Assembly: GCA_024762795.1 (NCBI GenBank)
Contig: JANTGS010000025.1
Location: 1 to 33,705 of the forward strand
Source: Flavobacteriaceae bacterium
GTDB taxonomy: Bacteria; Bacteroidota; Bacteroidia; Flavobacteriales; Flavobacteriaceae
Reading direction: 5' to 3'
Length of the DNA: 33,705 nucleotides
The position numbers were made by a program, and so were the translations under genes. The notes beneath the pieces are model-generated. The model was given only the letters and a program-made list of their open reading frames with translations. It did not search any database and was not told where the DNA came from. Shown piece by piece: positions 1-7,734 of this stretch. The number at the start of each line of letters is the position of its first letter. Position 1 is the first letter of the stretch.

Positions 1-70
1 TAAATTTATATAATTTTAAATTGGGTTACAAAAATATACATCCCCTGGAGAAAAAGAGAGCTGGTTTTGA

Positions 71-140
71 TTACAAATGTAACAAAATTTAAATTTTAAA
101 CCGTTCACAAATGTAAACATAACTTTATTTACATTTGTAA
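71..140. promoter_or_regulatory. Triple dyad operator and promoter
   Basis: Three copies of the dyad TTACAwwTGTAA lie before the peptidase gene: 71-82 (TTACAAATGTAA), 105-116 (one mismatch in the left arm) and 129-140 (TTACATTTGTAA). Copies two and three form a perfect 11-bp inverted repeat (107-117 against 128-138) with a 10-base spacer. Copy three contains TACATTTG (130-137), a match to the Bacteroidota -7 box TAnnTTTG. Copy one has the same box on the minus strand, so a divergent promoter leaving the window on the left is possible. A repressor binding here would cover the -7 box. The protein is unknown; the adjacent Lrp-family regulator is a candidate by position only. Confidence 0.6.
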
Positions 141-141
141 C

Positions 142-1269
142 ATGGAAAGAATTGATTTTTTAAAGCTGGAAAGCTGGTACAAAGAGAGGCATGAAAAAAA
201 GATCTCAGGAAGGTATATTACTTTTTCTAAAATTAAACCTTTGATTGAAAATTTGCCTGAAGCTTTTCCGGTTAAAGAAGTTGGAAGATCTTTTCTAAAC
301 ATTCCGATTTATAAAATAACTGCCGGTAAGGGTAAAACAAAAATATTGTTATGGTCGCAGATGCATGGTAACGAAACTTCGGGAACTAAAGCATTATTTG
401 ATCTTTTCAAATTTTTAAATGATCCGGAGGAAATGAGATCGGTCAGGGATCAGATATTGAATAATTGTACCTTGATCTTTATTCCATTGCTCAATCCTGA
501 TGGTGCGGAAGTCTTTACAAGGGTAAATGCTCAGAAAATCGATCTGAACAGAGATGCAGTGGATCTAAAAACTCCGGAAAGTAATGTGCTGAGAGGAGTT
601 TTAGCCGACATTGATCCTGAATACTGCTTTAATCTTCATGATCAACGTAGTCTTTTTACAACGGGAAATCCCGGGAAAAATGCTACAATTTCCTTTCTTG
701 CGCCATCCGAAGGAGAGGATCGGGTTGTAACTGAAGGGAGGAAAGAAACCATGAAGGTTATCTCATCAATGTATTCGCTTTTAAAGATGTGTATAGCGGG
801 TAGGATTGGGAGATACACGGATGAATTTTACCCTACTGCTACCGGAGACAATTTTCAAAAAGACGGTTATCACACTATTTTGATAGAATCAGGTCATTAC
901 AAAGATGATTACAACAGAGAGAATTCAAGAAAATTTACTTTTACAGCAATTTTACAGGGAATTTATAGTATTGCTACGGAGCTGCAGGATGTAGATTACA
1001 AAGATTATTTTAAGATTCCGGAAAATACCAAAAAACACTTCGATCTTATTCTTAAGGGAATTAATCTAAATGGTAAAGCCATCGATGCTGGTTTCCGGTT
1101 TAAAGAAGAGTTGATGGAAAACGGACAAATTCAATTGATTCCCGAAATTGCAGAAACCGGTGATCTGAGTACCTACATCGCGGATAAAACCATCTATAAT
1201 AAAGAGCATTTCTTTAAAGATCAGGCAGAATTGATTGCATATATTAAAAAATACACACGTATATTATAA
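142..1269 (+). CDS. M14-family zinc carboxypeptidase
   Basis: Predicted zinc metallopeptidase of the M14 (carboxypeptidase A) family, which removes C-terminal residues or cleaves related amide bonds. The zinc site is visible as HGNE (H75, E78) and the His of NLHDQ (H166). LNRD (R137) is a substrate-binding arginine, and ESGHY supplies the likely catalytic glutamate E249. All core residues are present in 375 aa. No signal peptide or membrane segment is seen, so a cytoplasmic enzyme is likely. The start lies four bases after the -7-like TACATTTG, which would give a leaderless mRNA. The Lrp-type regulator follows 68 bases downstream on the same strand. Substrate is not deducible; the succinylglutamate-desuccinylase branch of the fold is a weaker alternative. 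Confidence 0.85.
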   Translation: MERIDFLKLESWYKERHEKKISGRYITFSKIKPLIENLPEAFPVKEVGRSFLNIPIYKITAGKGKTKILLWSQMHGNETSGTKALFDLFKFLNDPEEMRSVRDQILNNCTLIFIPLLNPDGAEVFTRVNAQKIDLNRDAVDLKTPESNVLRGVLADIDPEYCFNLHDQRSLFTTGNPGKNATISFLAPSEGEDRVVTEGRKETMKVISSMYSLLKMCIAGRIGRYTDEFYPTATGDNFQKDGYHTILIESGHYKDDYNRENSRKFTFTAILQGIYSIATELQDVDYKDYFKIPENTKKHFDLILKGINLNGKAIDAGFRFKEELMENGQIQLIPEIAETGDLSTYIADKTIYNKEHFFKDQAELIAYIKKYTRIL

Positions 1270-1337
1270 TTAATTTGTGAAAAACTATATTTATTTGATA
1301 TATTTTTACGATATTTGTAAAAATTAAAGAAAGAACT

Positions 1338-1823
1338 ATGTCAAAATTTAAATTAGATGATCTTGATCATCAGATCCTGGAGGCTCTAATAGAGAATGCG
1401 CGTACACCCTTTACCGATATAGCCAAGAATTTGCTGGTATCAGCAGGAACAATTCATGTGCGGGTTAAAAAGATGGAAGATGAAGGGGTGATCAGAGGGT
1501 CCACTTTAAGTGTGGATTACAACAAAATGGGATATACCTTTATAGCTTATATTGGTGTTTTTCTTGAAAATTCATCTACAACAGAACAGGTAGTTGAACA
1601 AATTAAAAGTATTCCGGAAGTAACCGTTGCACACCTTACCACCGGAAAATTCTCAATTTTTTGTAAGGTAAGAGCAAAAGATACACGTCATGCTAAGGAT
1701 ATTATTTTTACATTAGATAAAATACCCGGAGTTAAAAGAACAGAAACCTCGATCTCTCTTGAGGAAGTAATCAATGATAAGAAGCGACTGATGCATAAGA
1801 TCTTTAAGGAAATTACCTTTTAG
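1338..1823 (+). CDS. Lrp/AsnC-family transcriptional regulator
   Basis: 161-aa one-domain-plus-sensor regulator. The N-terminal winged HTH starts LDDLDHQILEALIENART and continues through a recognition helix around residues 36-50 (GTIHVRVKKMEDEGVI). The C-terminal half (about 65-150) is the RAM/AsnC ligand domain that forms multimers and binds amino acids. Length is typical of the family. A GATATTTG box at 1310-1317 sits 20 bases before the start, and ATATTTGTAA (1311-1320) matches one arm of the operator upstream of the preceding peptidase gene with one mismatch. That would fit shared or autogenous control, which is inference. Ligand and targets are unknown. Confidence 0.9.
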   Translation: MSKFKLDDLDHQILEALIENARTPFTDIAKNLLVSAGTIHVRVKKMEDEGVIRGSTLSVDYNKMGYTFIAYIGVFLENSSTTEQVVEQIKSIPEVTVAHLTTGKFSIFCKVRAKDTRHAKDIIFTLDKIPGVKRTETSISLEEVINDKKRLMHKIFKEITF

Positions 1824-1854
1824 ACTGAATTCAACTAACCAAATCTATTGTTCT

Positions 1855-1887
1855 AAAATCTCTGTTCTTAAGATCAGGGATTTTTTT
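1855..1887 (+). terminator. Rho-independent terminator after the Lrp gene
   Basis: AAAATCTCTG (1855-1864) pairs with CAGGGATTTT (1875-1884) with one G-T wobble, and a T run ends at 1887. It lies between the ends of two convergent genes. The A-run on the other side makes it potentially bidirectional. Confidence 0.75.
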
Positions 1888-1888
1888 A

Positions 1889-2587
1889 TTACTTTATTAC
1901 TTCCATCTTTATAAAAACATCCTCCAGCGGCCATTCATCTCCTCCGGATTTAAGATTAGCAATCTTATCTATAACCGAAAAGCCACTAATCACTTCGCCA
2001 AAAACAGTATGTTCACCATCGAGATGATGTGCTCCGTATCTGTCCTGAACAATATAAAATTCAAAAGCAGTGGATTTCTTGGTAGGATTGTTTTCCCAGT
2101 CGCGGGCCATAGCTACCGCTCCGTATTTATGTTTACGTTCCTTTACAAATTCTGCAGGAATAAAATAATTGTGATATTTGTTCCGATAACGCATGGTTGT
2201 AATATTTTCTGAATTTCCCCCCTGGATAATAAAGCCCGGAACAACCCGGTAAAAACAAGTAGTATCAAAATAACCTTCTTTGGTAAGAAATATAAAATTT
2301 GCCCGGTGCAGTGGCGTATCCTTATAGAGTTTGATCATTATATTTCCTAATCTTGTTTTTAACAATACCTGTGTCTCCGGATTCTTTTTACCGTATTCCG
2401 TTAAGAATTCAACAACATTTTTATCATTGATACTTTCTGGTTTTTTTGGAGTCTTCTTTTTCTTTACCAAAGCTGGTTTACCGGTTTCCGCTGTAGAACT
2501 TTTCGTAACAACTGTTTTCTTTTCCGGAGAATTACAGGCTGAAAGAAGCAGAAATATCAAAAGATAAAGTATAGAAATTCTTTTCAT
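1889..2587 (-). CDS. Peptidyl-prolyl cis-trans isomerase lipoprotein (cyclophilin type)
   Basis: Predicted periplasmic or surface PPIase that speeds proline isomerisation during folding of exported proteins. From the chosen start the protein is 232 aa. It has a lipoprotein signal ending LLLSAC (Cys18), a Lys/Pro-rich linker to about residue 55, then a cyclophilin domain containing FYRVVPGFIIQGGN (the active-site Arg and Gln region), AMAR and HTVFGEVI. A longer reading frame opens at 2629, but TATATTTG, a perfect -7 box, lies inside that extension (2608-2615, minus strand). Transcription would begin below the upstream start codon, so the start at 2587 is preferred. Confidence 0.9.
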   Translation of the reverse strand: MKRISILYLLIFLLLSACNSPEKKTVVTKSSTAETGKPALVKKKKTPKKPESINDKNVVEFLTEYGKKNPETQVLLKTRLGNIMIKLYKDTPLHRANFIFLTKEGYFDTTCFYRVVPGFIIQGGNSENITTMRYRNKYHNYFIPAEFVKERKHKYGAVAMARDWENNPTKKSTAFEFYIVQDRYGAHHLDGEHTVFGEVISGFSVIDKIANLKSGGDEWPLEDVFIKMEVIK

Positions 2588-2607
2588 GGATCGACTCATT
2601 TTTGTTG

Positions 2608-2615
2608 CAAATATA
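2608..2615 (-). promoter_or_regulatory. -7 promoter box of the PPIase gene
   Basis: On the minus strand this reads TATATTTG, a full match to TAnnTTTG, 20 bases upstream of the ATG at 2587. No TTG at the usual -33 distance was found. Confidence 0.55.
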
Positions 2616-2746
2616 ATCTTTAAAAGCAAACTTTTGTGTGGCGGATTGATAACCGGAGTGAATTAGTTATTCTATTGCTTTTATAATTGAATTATAAGGA
2701 TTAAAGAAACAGGAAAAATAGAAAAGCTGTTCTGAATCAATTTTTG

Positions 2747-2754
2747 TATTTTTG
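2747..2754 (+). promoter_or_regulatory. -7 promoter box of idi
   Basis: TATTTTTG matches TAnnTTTG and ends four bases before the ATG at 2759, which implies a transcript with almost no leader. The reading frame can be extended to a TTG at 2744, but that codon lies upstream of the box and is rejected as a start. Confidence 0.5.
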
Positions 2755-2758
2755 CGAG

Positions 2759-3283
2759 ATGATGGAAGAACAAGTAATTCTGGTAGACAGAAATGATAAT
2801 CAAATTGGACTGATGCCAAAGATGGAGGCTCATGAAAAAGCGCTTTTGCACAGAGCTTTTTCTGTTTTTGTTTTTAACGAGCAGGAAGAATTGCTTTTAC
2901 AACAAAGAGCAAAAGAAAAATACCATTCTCCTGAATTATGGACCAATACTTGTTGCAGTCACCAAAGAGCAGGGGAAAGTAATATAGAAGCAGGAAAAAG
3001 AAGGTTAAAGGAAGAAATGGGCTTTGATTGTGAACTCGAAGAGATCTTTTCGTTTATTTATAAAGCACCGTTTGATAACGGACTTACAGAGCATGAACTC
3101 GATCATGTTATGATTGGTTATTATAATGAGAATCCTGAGATCAATCCTGAAGAGGTATCACATTTTAAATGGATGAAGCTGGAAGAGGTTAAAAATGATA
3201 TAGAAAAACATCCTGAAAAGTATACCGAATGGTTTAAGATCATTTTTAAAGAATCCTACAATAAACTTGTAATAAACATTTAG
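2759..3283 (+). CDS. idi: Isopentenyl-diphosphate delta-isomerase, type 1
   Basis: Interconverts IPP and DMAPP, the C5 units of isoprenoid synthesis, in the cytoplasm. It is a Nudix-fold protein of about 174 aa, normal for type 1. Visible motifs are the metal-binding histidines in AHEKALLHRAFS, the catalytic cysteine region TNTCCSHQ, and the Nudix-like helix GESNIEAGKRRLKEEMGF with its glutamates. ATG codons occur at 2759 and 2762, and either could be used. The next gene, a PTPS/QueD enzyme, starts 24 bases downstream, so the two probably share a transcript. Confidence 0.93.
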   Translation: MMEEQVILVDRNDNQIGLMPKMEAHEKALLHRAFSVFVFNEQEELLLQQRAKEKYHSPELWTNTCCSHQRAGESNIEAGKRRLKEEMGFDCELEEIFSFIYKAPFDNGLTEHELDHVMIGYYNENPEINPEEVSHFKWMKLEEVKNDIEKHPEKYTEWFKIIFKESYNKLVINI

Positions 3284-3307
3284 AAATCTCCGTTTTAAAA
3301 AACTACT

Positions 3308-3718
3308 ATGAAGGTTACTGTTAACAGAAAAGCACATTTTAATGCCGCGCACCGTTTGTATAATTGTGAGTGGAGTGATTCCCGGAATGCAGATGTTTTT
3401 GGTAAATGTGCCAATCCGAACTATCACGGCCATAATTACGAACTAATCGTGGCTGTAACCGGTGAAATTCATCCCGATACGGGTTTTGTAATGGATATGA
3501 AGATTCTGAAAAAGATCATCCGTGAAGAAATTGAAGATTACTTTGATCATAAGAATCTCAATGAAGAAGTACCGGAATTTAAAACTTTAAACCCGACAGC
3601 TGAGAATATTTCGGTGGTCATCTGGAATAAATTACGCAGTAAGATCGATTTGAAGTCTGAATTATCGGTAACCCTGTATGAAACTCCCAGGAATTTTGTG
3701 ATCTATAAGGGGGAGTAA
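3308..3718 (+). CDS. 6-pyruvoyl-tetrahydropterin synthase / QueD family enzyme
   Basis: 136-aa T-fold enzyme acting on dihydroneopterin triphosphate. The zinc ligands are H15 (HFNAAHR), H40 and H42 (HGH). The catalytic cysteine is C34 in GKCANPNYHGHNY. A Asp-His pair (DYFDHKNLN) and a late Glu (LYETP) complete the site. The GKCxNPxxHGHNY pattern is closer to pyruvoyl-tetrahydropterin synthases than to the shorter spacing in E. coli QueD. No other queuosine gene is nearby, so either tetrahydropterin or 6-carboxytetrahydropterin synthesis remains possible. It lies 24 bases after idi. Confidence 0.88.
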   Translation: MKVTVNRKAHFNAAHRLYNCEWSDSRNADVFGKCANPNYHGHNYELIVAVTGEIHPDTGFVMDMKILKKIIREEIEDYFDHKNLNEEVPEFKTLNPTAENISVVIWNKLRSKIDLKSELSVTLYETPRNFVIYKGE

Positions 3719-3793
3719 TCTTTCTTATGTTAATTCATTATTTATCAGTGAGATAAAATCAGAAAATAACTCTATTATCAGAGTCAGCGCATA

Positions 3794-3822
3794 AAAAAAC
3801 TCCGCACTTGGCGGAGTTTTTT
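3794..3822. terminator. Bidirectional rho-independent terminator
   Basis: A 12-bp perfect stem (AAAAAACTCCGC, 3794-3805, against GCGGAGTTTTTT, 3811-3822) with a five-base loop. A-run and T-run flank it, so it can stop transcription from both the plus-strand QueD-type gene and the convergent outer-membrane gene. Confidence 0.9.
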
Positions 3823-3840
3823 AAATTATTTGAATGGATT

Positions 3841-4749
3841 TTAGCTACCAAAAACGTATTTGATTCCAATGTTAAATCCGAAAGAATCATAAGGAGCAGA
3901 TTGTTTAAAATCAACACCTTTTTTAGTCTGATCATAATCATCACCATCCACCCAGTTGTCGCCCGGAACATTTATGGTATCTTTATATTCAATATTTTTA
4001 CCGTCACCCAGATCTTCTAATTTGGTATCTTTTATAATAGTTCCGCCCATTTCTGCCGGTAATTTAACAGTTTGGTGATAAGAAGTATACTTGGCATCTT
4101 TAGATTTGATGGCCAGACCCAAATATTCCATTTCTCCAAATAGTTTTAAATTATCACTTAATGAATATTCATAGCCCAGGGCTGCGGCAAATCCAATTGT
4201 CGGTGTTCCATGAATTTCCATATCGTAATCGGTATTTACAGTTAAATTAGCTCTGATTGGTTCGCCTGTTCCTGGATCAACACCAATAATTTCATTTACA
4301 ATTCTTTGATCGCTGGCTTCAACCTCAGTTTTTCCGCCTAAGGGTATATAAGCGCCAAAGCGTCCGTAAAGACCATTGTTGATTTTGTAAACCAGTGAAA
4401 GTGTAGATCTGAATACTCTTGAATGAGCAGTTGCGTCCGTAGTCATTCCATAGGCAGGAATACTTACATCGGCTTTAGTTTGATCGGAACCATATAGGTA
4501 TCCCAGGTTGAGTTCTGCACCCAGATGCTCATTAAAGAAATAACCTAATTTTAGTGTACCATTAAAACCTTCACCATAACTGCCATAGATATTTGTTGTA
4601 GACATGGTACTTCCGTTCAATTTAACTTCCGTACCGTTAACACGTTGAGTTGCTCCAAAACTGTAACCTCCGCTTAATCCTGCATAGAATTGAGAATAAG
4701 TGAGGCTCATGGTGAACAGAGCTGCTAATAATAATAGACTTCTTTTCAT
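3841..4749 (-). CDS. Outer-membrane beta-barrel protein
   Basis: 302 aa with a cleavable signal peptide (MKRSLLLLAALFTMSLTYSQ). Alternating hydrophobic and polar strands, many Gly/Tyr/Asn residues and a terminal strand ending in FNIGIKYVFGS are typical of an OmpA/porin-like 8-12-stranded barrel in the Bacteroidota outer membrane. A hydrophilic insertion near residues 225-285 (Asp/Lys-rich) would be a surface loop. No OmpA peptidoglycan-binding domain follows. It stands alone between two convergent or spaced transcripts. Function is unknown beyond an envelope role. Confidence 0.8.
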   Translation of the reverse strand: MKRSLLLLAALFTMSLTYSQFYAGLSGGYSFGATQRVNGTEVKLNGSTMSTTNIYGSYGEGFNGTLKLGYFFNEHLGAELNLGYLYGSDQTKADVSIPAYGMTTDATAHSRVFRSTLSLVYKINNGLYGRFGAYIPLGGKTEVEASDQRIVNEIIGVDPGTGEPIRANLTVNTDYDMEIHGTPTIGFAAALGYEYSLSDNLKLFGEMEYLGLAIKSKDAKYTSYHQTVKLPAEMGGTIIKDTKLEDLGDGKNIEYKDTINVPGDNWVDGDDYDQTKKGVDFKQSAPYDSFGFNIGIKYVFGS

Positions 4750-4840
4750 ATTTTTTATATTTATTTGGGTTTAATAATGTAAATTTAAAAATAATTCACA
4801 GTTAAAACAGTTTTTTTAGATAAAATTTAAAACACTTAAT

Positions 4841-5851
4841 TTATTGCCAGCTTTTATAATAGTTTTTAAGTTCCAACAGATATTTTTGTTTAATGTCAGA
4901 AGGTAAAAATGAATATTTAAATGAATTCTTTGCTAGTTGGTAAAGATCTTCTTGGGTTAAATCAAGAGCTTTTTGAATTTCAATATAATTTTTATTGACC
5001 TGTCCCCCGAAATAGGCGGGATCATCTGAATTAACTGTTACTTTTAATCCGAGATCCATCATTTTTCTAAGCGGATGATTTTTCAGATCCTTTACCACTT
5101 GTAATGCCGTGTTGGATAAAGGGCAAACGGTCATAGCCAGATCTCTTTTAACGATCTCTTTTACCAGATCAGGATCTTTTAAAGCATTATTTCCGTGATC
5201 GATACGTGCTATTTTAAGAATATCCAAGGCTTCCCAAATGTATTCCGGCGGACCTTCTTCACCAGCATGGGCAACGGGAATATAGCCTTCCTCAACAGAA
5301 GCTTTATAGACCTCTTTAAATTTAGAGGGCGGATTACCCATTTCTGAAGAATCAAGTCCCACAGCCTTGATCTTTTCTTTAAAAGGAAGTGATTGTTTAA
5401 GTGTTTTAAAGGCATCTTCCTCAGACAGATGACGTAAATAGCTCATGATCAGATAGGAGCTTACATTCAGATTTTCTTCAGCATCTTTACAAGCTTTTGA
5501 AATCCCGTTGATCACGGTTTCAAAGGCAATTCCCCTTTCGGTATGCGTTTGAGGATCGAACATGATCTCAGTATGTCTTACATTTTGTTCAGCACATTTT
5601 TTAAGATAGCTGTAGGTAAGATCGTAAAAATCCTGTTCGTGGATCAAAACTCCGGCTCCCTGATAATAAATGTCTAGGAAATCCTGTAAGCAGCTAAATT
5701 GATAGGCTTTTTCGATTTCTTCCACACTTTTAAAAGGAATATCAATCTTGTTTCTTTGAGCGATCTCAAACATCAGGGCAGGTTCAAATGTTCCTTCAAT
5801 ATGCAGATGTAGTTCCGCTTTAGGCAGGTTTTCTATAAATTTTTTCATCAA
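4841..5851 (-). CDS. Adenine deaminase (adenosine/AMP deaminase fold, Aah1 type)
   Basis: 336-aa metal-dependent deaminase that turns adenine into hypoxanthine for purine salvage. Metal and catalytic residues are visible: HLH (H15, H17), HAGEEG (H195, E198), RIDHG (H219) and SDDP (D276). The segment GPPEYIWEAL directly after HAGE, together with GLDSSEMGNPPSKF, is the pattern of the bacterial and fungal adenine deaminases rather than of true adenosine deaminases, although automatic annotation often says adenosine deaminase. The start could be 5851 or the next codon, 5848. No operon partner is evident. Confidence 0.8.
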   Translation of the reverse strand: MMKKFIENLPKAELHLHIEGTFEPALMFEIAQRNKIDIPFKSVEEIEKAYQFSCLQDFLDIYYQGAGVLIHEQDFYDLTYSYLKKCAEQNVRHTEIMFDPQTHTERGIAFETVINGISKACKDAEENLNVSSYLIMSYLRHLSEEDAFKTLKQSLPFKEKIKAVGLDSSEMGNPPSKFKEVYKASVEEGYIPVAHAGEEGPPEYIWEALDILKIARIDHGNNALKDPDLVKEIVKRDLAMTVCPLSNTALQVVKDLKNHPLRKMMDLGLKVTVNSDDPAYFGGQVNKNYIEIQKALDLTQEDLYQLAKNSFKYSFLPSDIKQKYLLELKNYYKSWQ

Positions 5852-5901
5852 TAAATGCGTTTATAAATTCTGATGATAAATGTAGGTATTTATTGTGCTT
5901 T

Positions 5902-6187
5902 TGAAAAATTGAAAGATTGAAAAAATTTAAAATTTTAGATTTCCTCATCTTAGCGAAGTGTTAAAGGAGGGTCTGTTTATCGATAGGTAGGCTTGCCTTG
6001 CTGCGAAGCAGGGTGCCTGAATAAGTGAGGTGGATTTAAATAAGTGAAAAGGGGAAAATCAATTTAAAAACAAAAAATCGTTGAGCTTCATTGCGTAAAA
6101 CATAGCGCTTCTTGCGATGATAGAATTAAAAGATTAAATGACTGAAGCATTAAAGCATTTTATCATTATATCATCGAAAAATCAATC
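5902..6187. repeat. Intergenic block resembling a dispersed repeat (copy 1)
   Basis: This fills most of the 366-base gap between the deaminase and peroxiredoxin genes. It begins with ATTGAAAGATTGAAA-like sequence and ends in ATcATTATATCATCG-type sequence that loosely mirrors it. A small hairpin, CTGC-GAA-GCAG, is at 6001-6011. The same kind of composition and outline recurs at 11521-11792. I see no gene in it. Whether it is a MITE-like dispersed element needs a genome-wide comparison. Confidence 0.35.
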
Positions 6188-6217
6188 ATATTCAGATAAA
6201 AATCTGATATTTGTACT

Positions 6218-6757
6218 ATGAAAAAGATTTTTTTCATCATCGTTACTTTATTAATCCTGATACTGATGTTTTCCTTTTTAAGTATGAAAGACCAAAACCC
6301 GCTTGTAGTGGGGGATACTATTCCTTCATTCATTTTAAAGGATCAGAACGGAAAGGATTTTGATATAGATCAATTCAAAGGGAAACAGCCTTTGGTTATA
6401 TACTTTTATCCAAAAGATGACACACCCGGTTGTACGAAAGAAGCCTGCTCTTTTCGTGATGAGTTTGAAATCTTTACCGGTCTTGAAGTAAAAGTAATCG
6501 GGATCAGTTCAGATAATGTGGCATCGCATAGGGAATTTGCAGATAAATACCAATTGCCTTTTACTTTGCTGGCCGATACGGAAAAGAAAGTCAGAAAACT
6601 TTTTGGTGTTCCGAACAGTTTCTTAGGAATCCTTCCCGGAAGGGTAACTTATGTTGTTAGCAAAAATGGTATCATAATTCATATTTTTAACAATATGACC
6701 GATGCCGAAAAGCATATAACCGAATCAATACAAGCATTAAATAGAGTAAAAGAATGA
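6218..6757 (+). CDS. Membrane-anchored peroxiredoxin (BCP/PrxQ type)
   Basis: Thiol peroxidase that reduces hydrogen and organic peroxides, tethered to the inner membrane. An N-terminal hydrophobic anchor (residues 4-22) is followed by a thioredoxin-fold peroxiredoxin domain. DDTPGCTKEACSFRD holds the peroxidatic Cys72 and, five residues on, Cys77, the resolving cysteine of atypical 2-Cys PrxQ enzymes. The active site probably faces the periplasm. GATATTTG (6206-6213), close to the -7 box, ends four bases before the ATG. The stop overlaps the start of the mannose-6-phosphate isomerase gene by four bases (ATGA), so the two are translationally coupled although functionally unrelated. Confidence 0.88.
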   Translation: MKKIFFIIVTLLILILMFSFLSMKDQNPLVVGDTIPSFILKDQNGKDFDIDQFKGKQPLVIYFYPKDDTPGCTKEACSFRDEFEIFTGLEVKVIGISSDNVASHREFADKYQLPFTLLADTEKKVRKLFGVPNSFLGILPGRVTYVVSKNGIIIHIFNNMTDAEKHITESIQALNRVKE

Positions 6758-7734
6758 AATTGAATTATACATTGAAATTTAAACCCATTTTAAAAGAAAA
6801 GATCTGGGGAGGTGAAAAATTAAAGAATGTTTTAAATAAGAAAACTGATAGAACTAACATAGGAGAGAGCTGGGAAATATCTGATATACAGGGAGATACT
6901 TCAATAGTATCCAATGGAATACTTACGGGGAAATCGCTCTCCGAATTGATTGTTGAATTTAAAGAAGAGCTGGTGGGAGAAAAGGTTTACCGTCAGTTTA
7001 AGAATAAATTTCCTTTACTGATCAAGTTTATTGATGCTGAACATTCTCTAAGTATTCAATTGCACCCTGATGATGAACTGGCTAAAAAAAGACACAATTC
7101 CTTCGGAAAGACCGAAATGTGGTATGTTGTTCAGTCTGATCCCGGTTCGGGACTGATCGTTGGCTTTAAAGAGGAAGTCAGTAAGGCAGAGTATCTCGAA
7201 AATCTAAAGAATAAAACCCTGACAGATATTCTTAATTTTGAACCTGTAAAAGAGGGGGATGTTTACTTTATTCCTACTGGAAGAGTTCATGCTATTAAAG
7301 AAGGAGTGCTGTTGGCAGAGATACAGCAAACGAGTGATATAACTTACCGGATCTACGACTGGGACAGAGTTGATGATCAGGGGAAATCCCGCGAATTACA
7401 TACCGAACTGGCTTTGGATGCTATCGATTATAAGGTACAAGACATGTATAAAACACCTTATACCAAAAAATTAAATAATATAGTAAAGATAGTTGATAAT
7501 CAGTATTTTAATACAAATATAATTTCTTTTGATAAGGAGGTGGAGATCGATTACACCCACAAAGATTCTTTTGTGATCTATATGTGTGTTAAAGGTAGTG
7601 CAGGGATCTTTTTTGGAGAGGATAAATCTGAAAATATCCGTAAAGGAGAAACCCTGTTAATTCCGGCTTCTTTAAAAAAACTTAGTCTGAAACCTGATGA
7701 ATATTCAGAAATCCTTGAAATCTATATCAGCTGA
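6754..7734 (+). CDS. manA: Mannose-6-phosphate isomerase, class I
   Basis: Zinc-dependent interconversion of mannose-6-phosphate and fructose-6-phosphate, feeding mannose into glycolysis or GDP-mannose synthesis. 326 aa, the compact bacterial form. The cupin zinc site is visible: Q102 and H104 in QLHPDD, E121 in KTEMWY, and H179 in GRVHAI. Its ATG overlaps the preceding peroxiredoxin stop, and its own stop overlaps the next gene's start (TGATG). The three genes therefore form one tightly packed operon upstream of the Kdo8N-type locus. Confidence 0.92.
   Translation: MKLNYTLKFKPILKEKIWGGEKLKNVLNKKTDRTNIGESWEISDIQGDTSIVSNGILTGKSLSELIVEFKEELVGEKVYRQFKNKFPLLIKFIDAEHSLSIQLHPDDELAKKRHNSFGKTEMWYVVQSDPGSGLIVGFKEEVSKAEYLENLKNKTLTDILNFEPVKEGDVYFIPTGRVHAIKEGVLLAEIQQTSDITYRIYDWDRVDDQGKSRELHTELALDAIDYKVQDMYKTPYTKKLNNIVKIVDNQYFNTNIISFDKEVEIDYTHKDSFVIYMCVKGSAGIFFGEDKSENIRKGETLLIPASLKKLSLKPDEYSEILEIYIS

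Noticed and set aside
2588-2629. Upstream extension of the PPIase gene to 2629
   Set aside because: It would place the start above a full -7 promoter box (2608-2615) and in front of a clear lipoprotein signal that begins at 2587.
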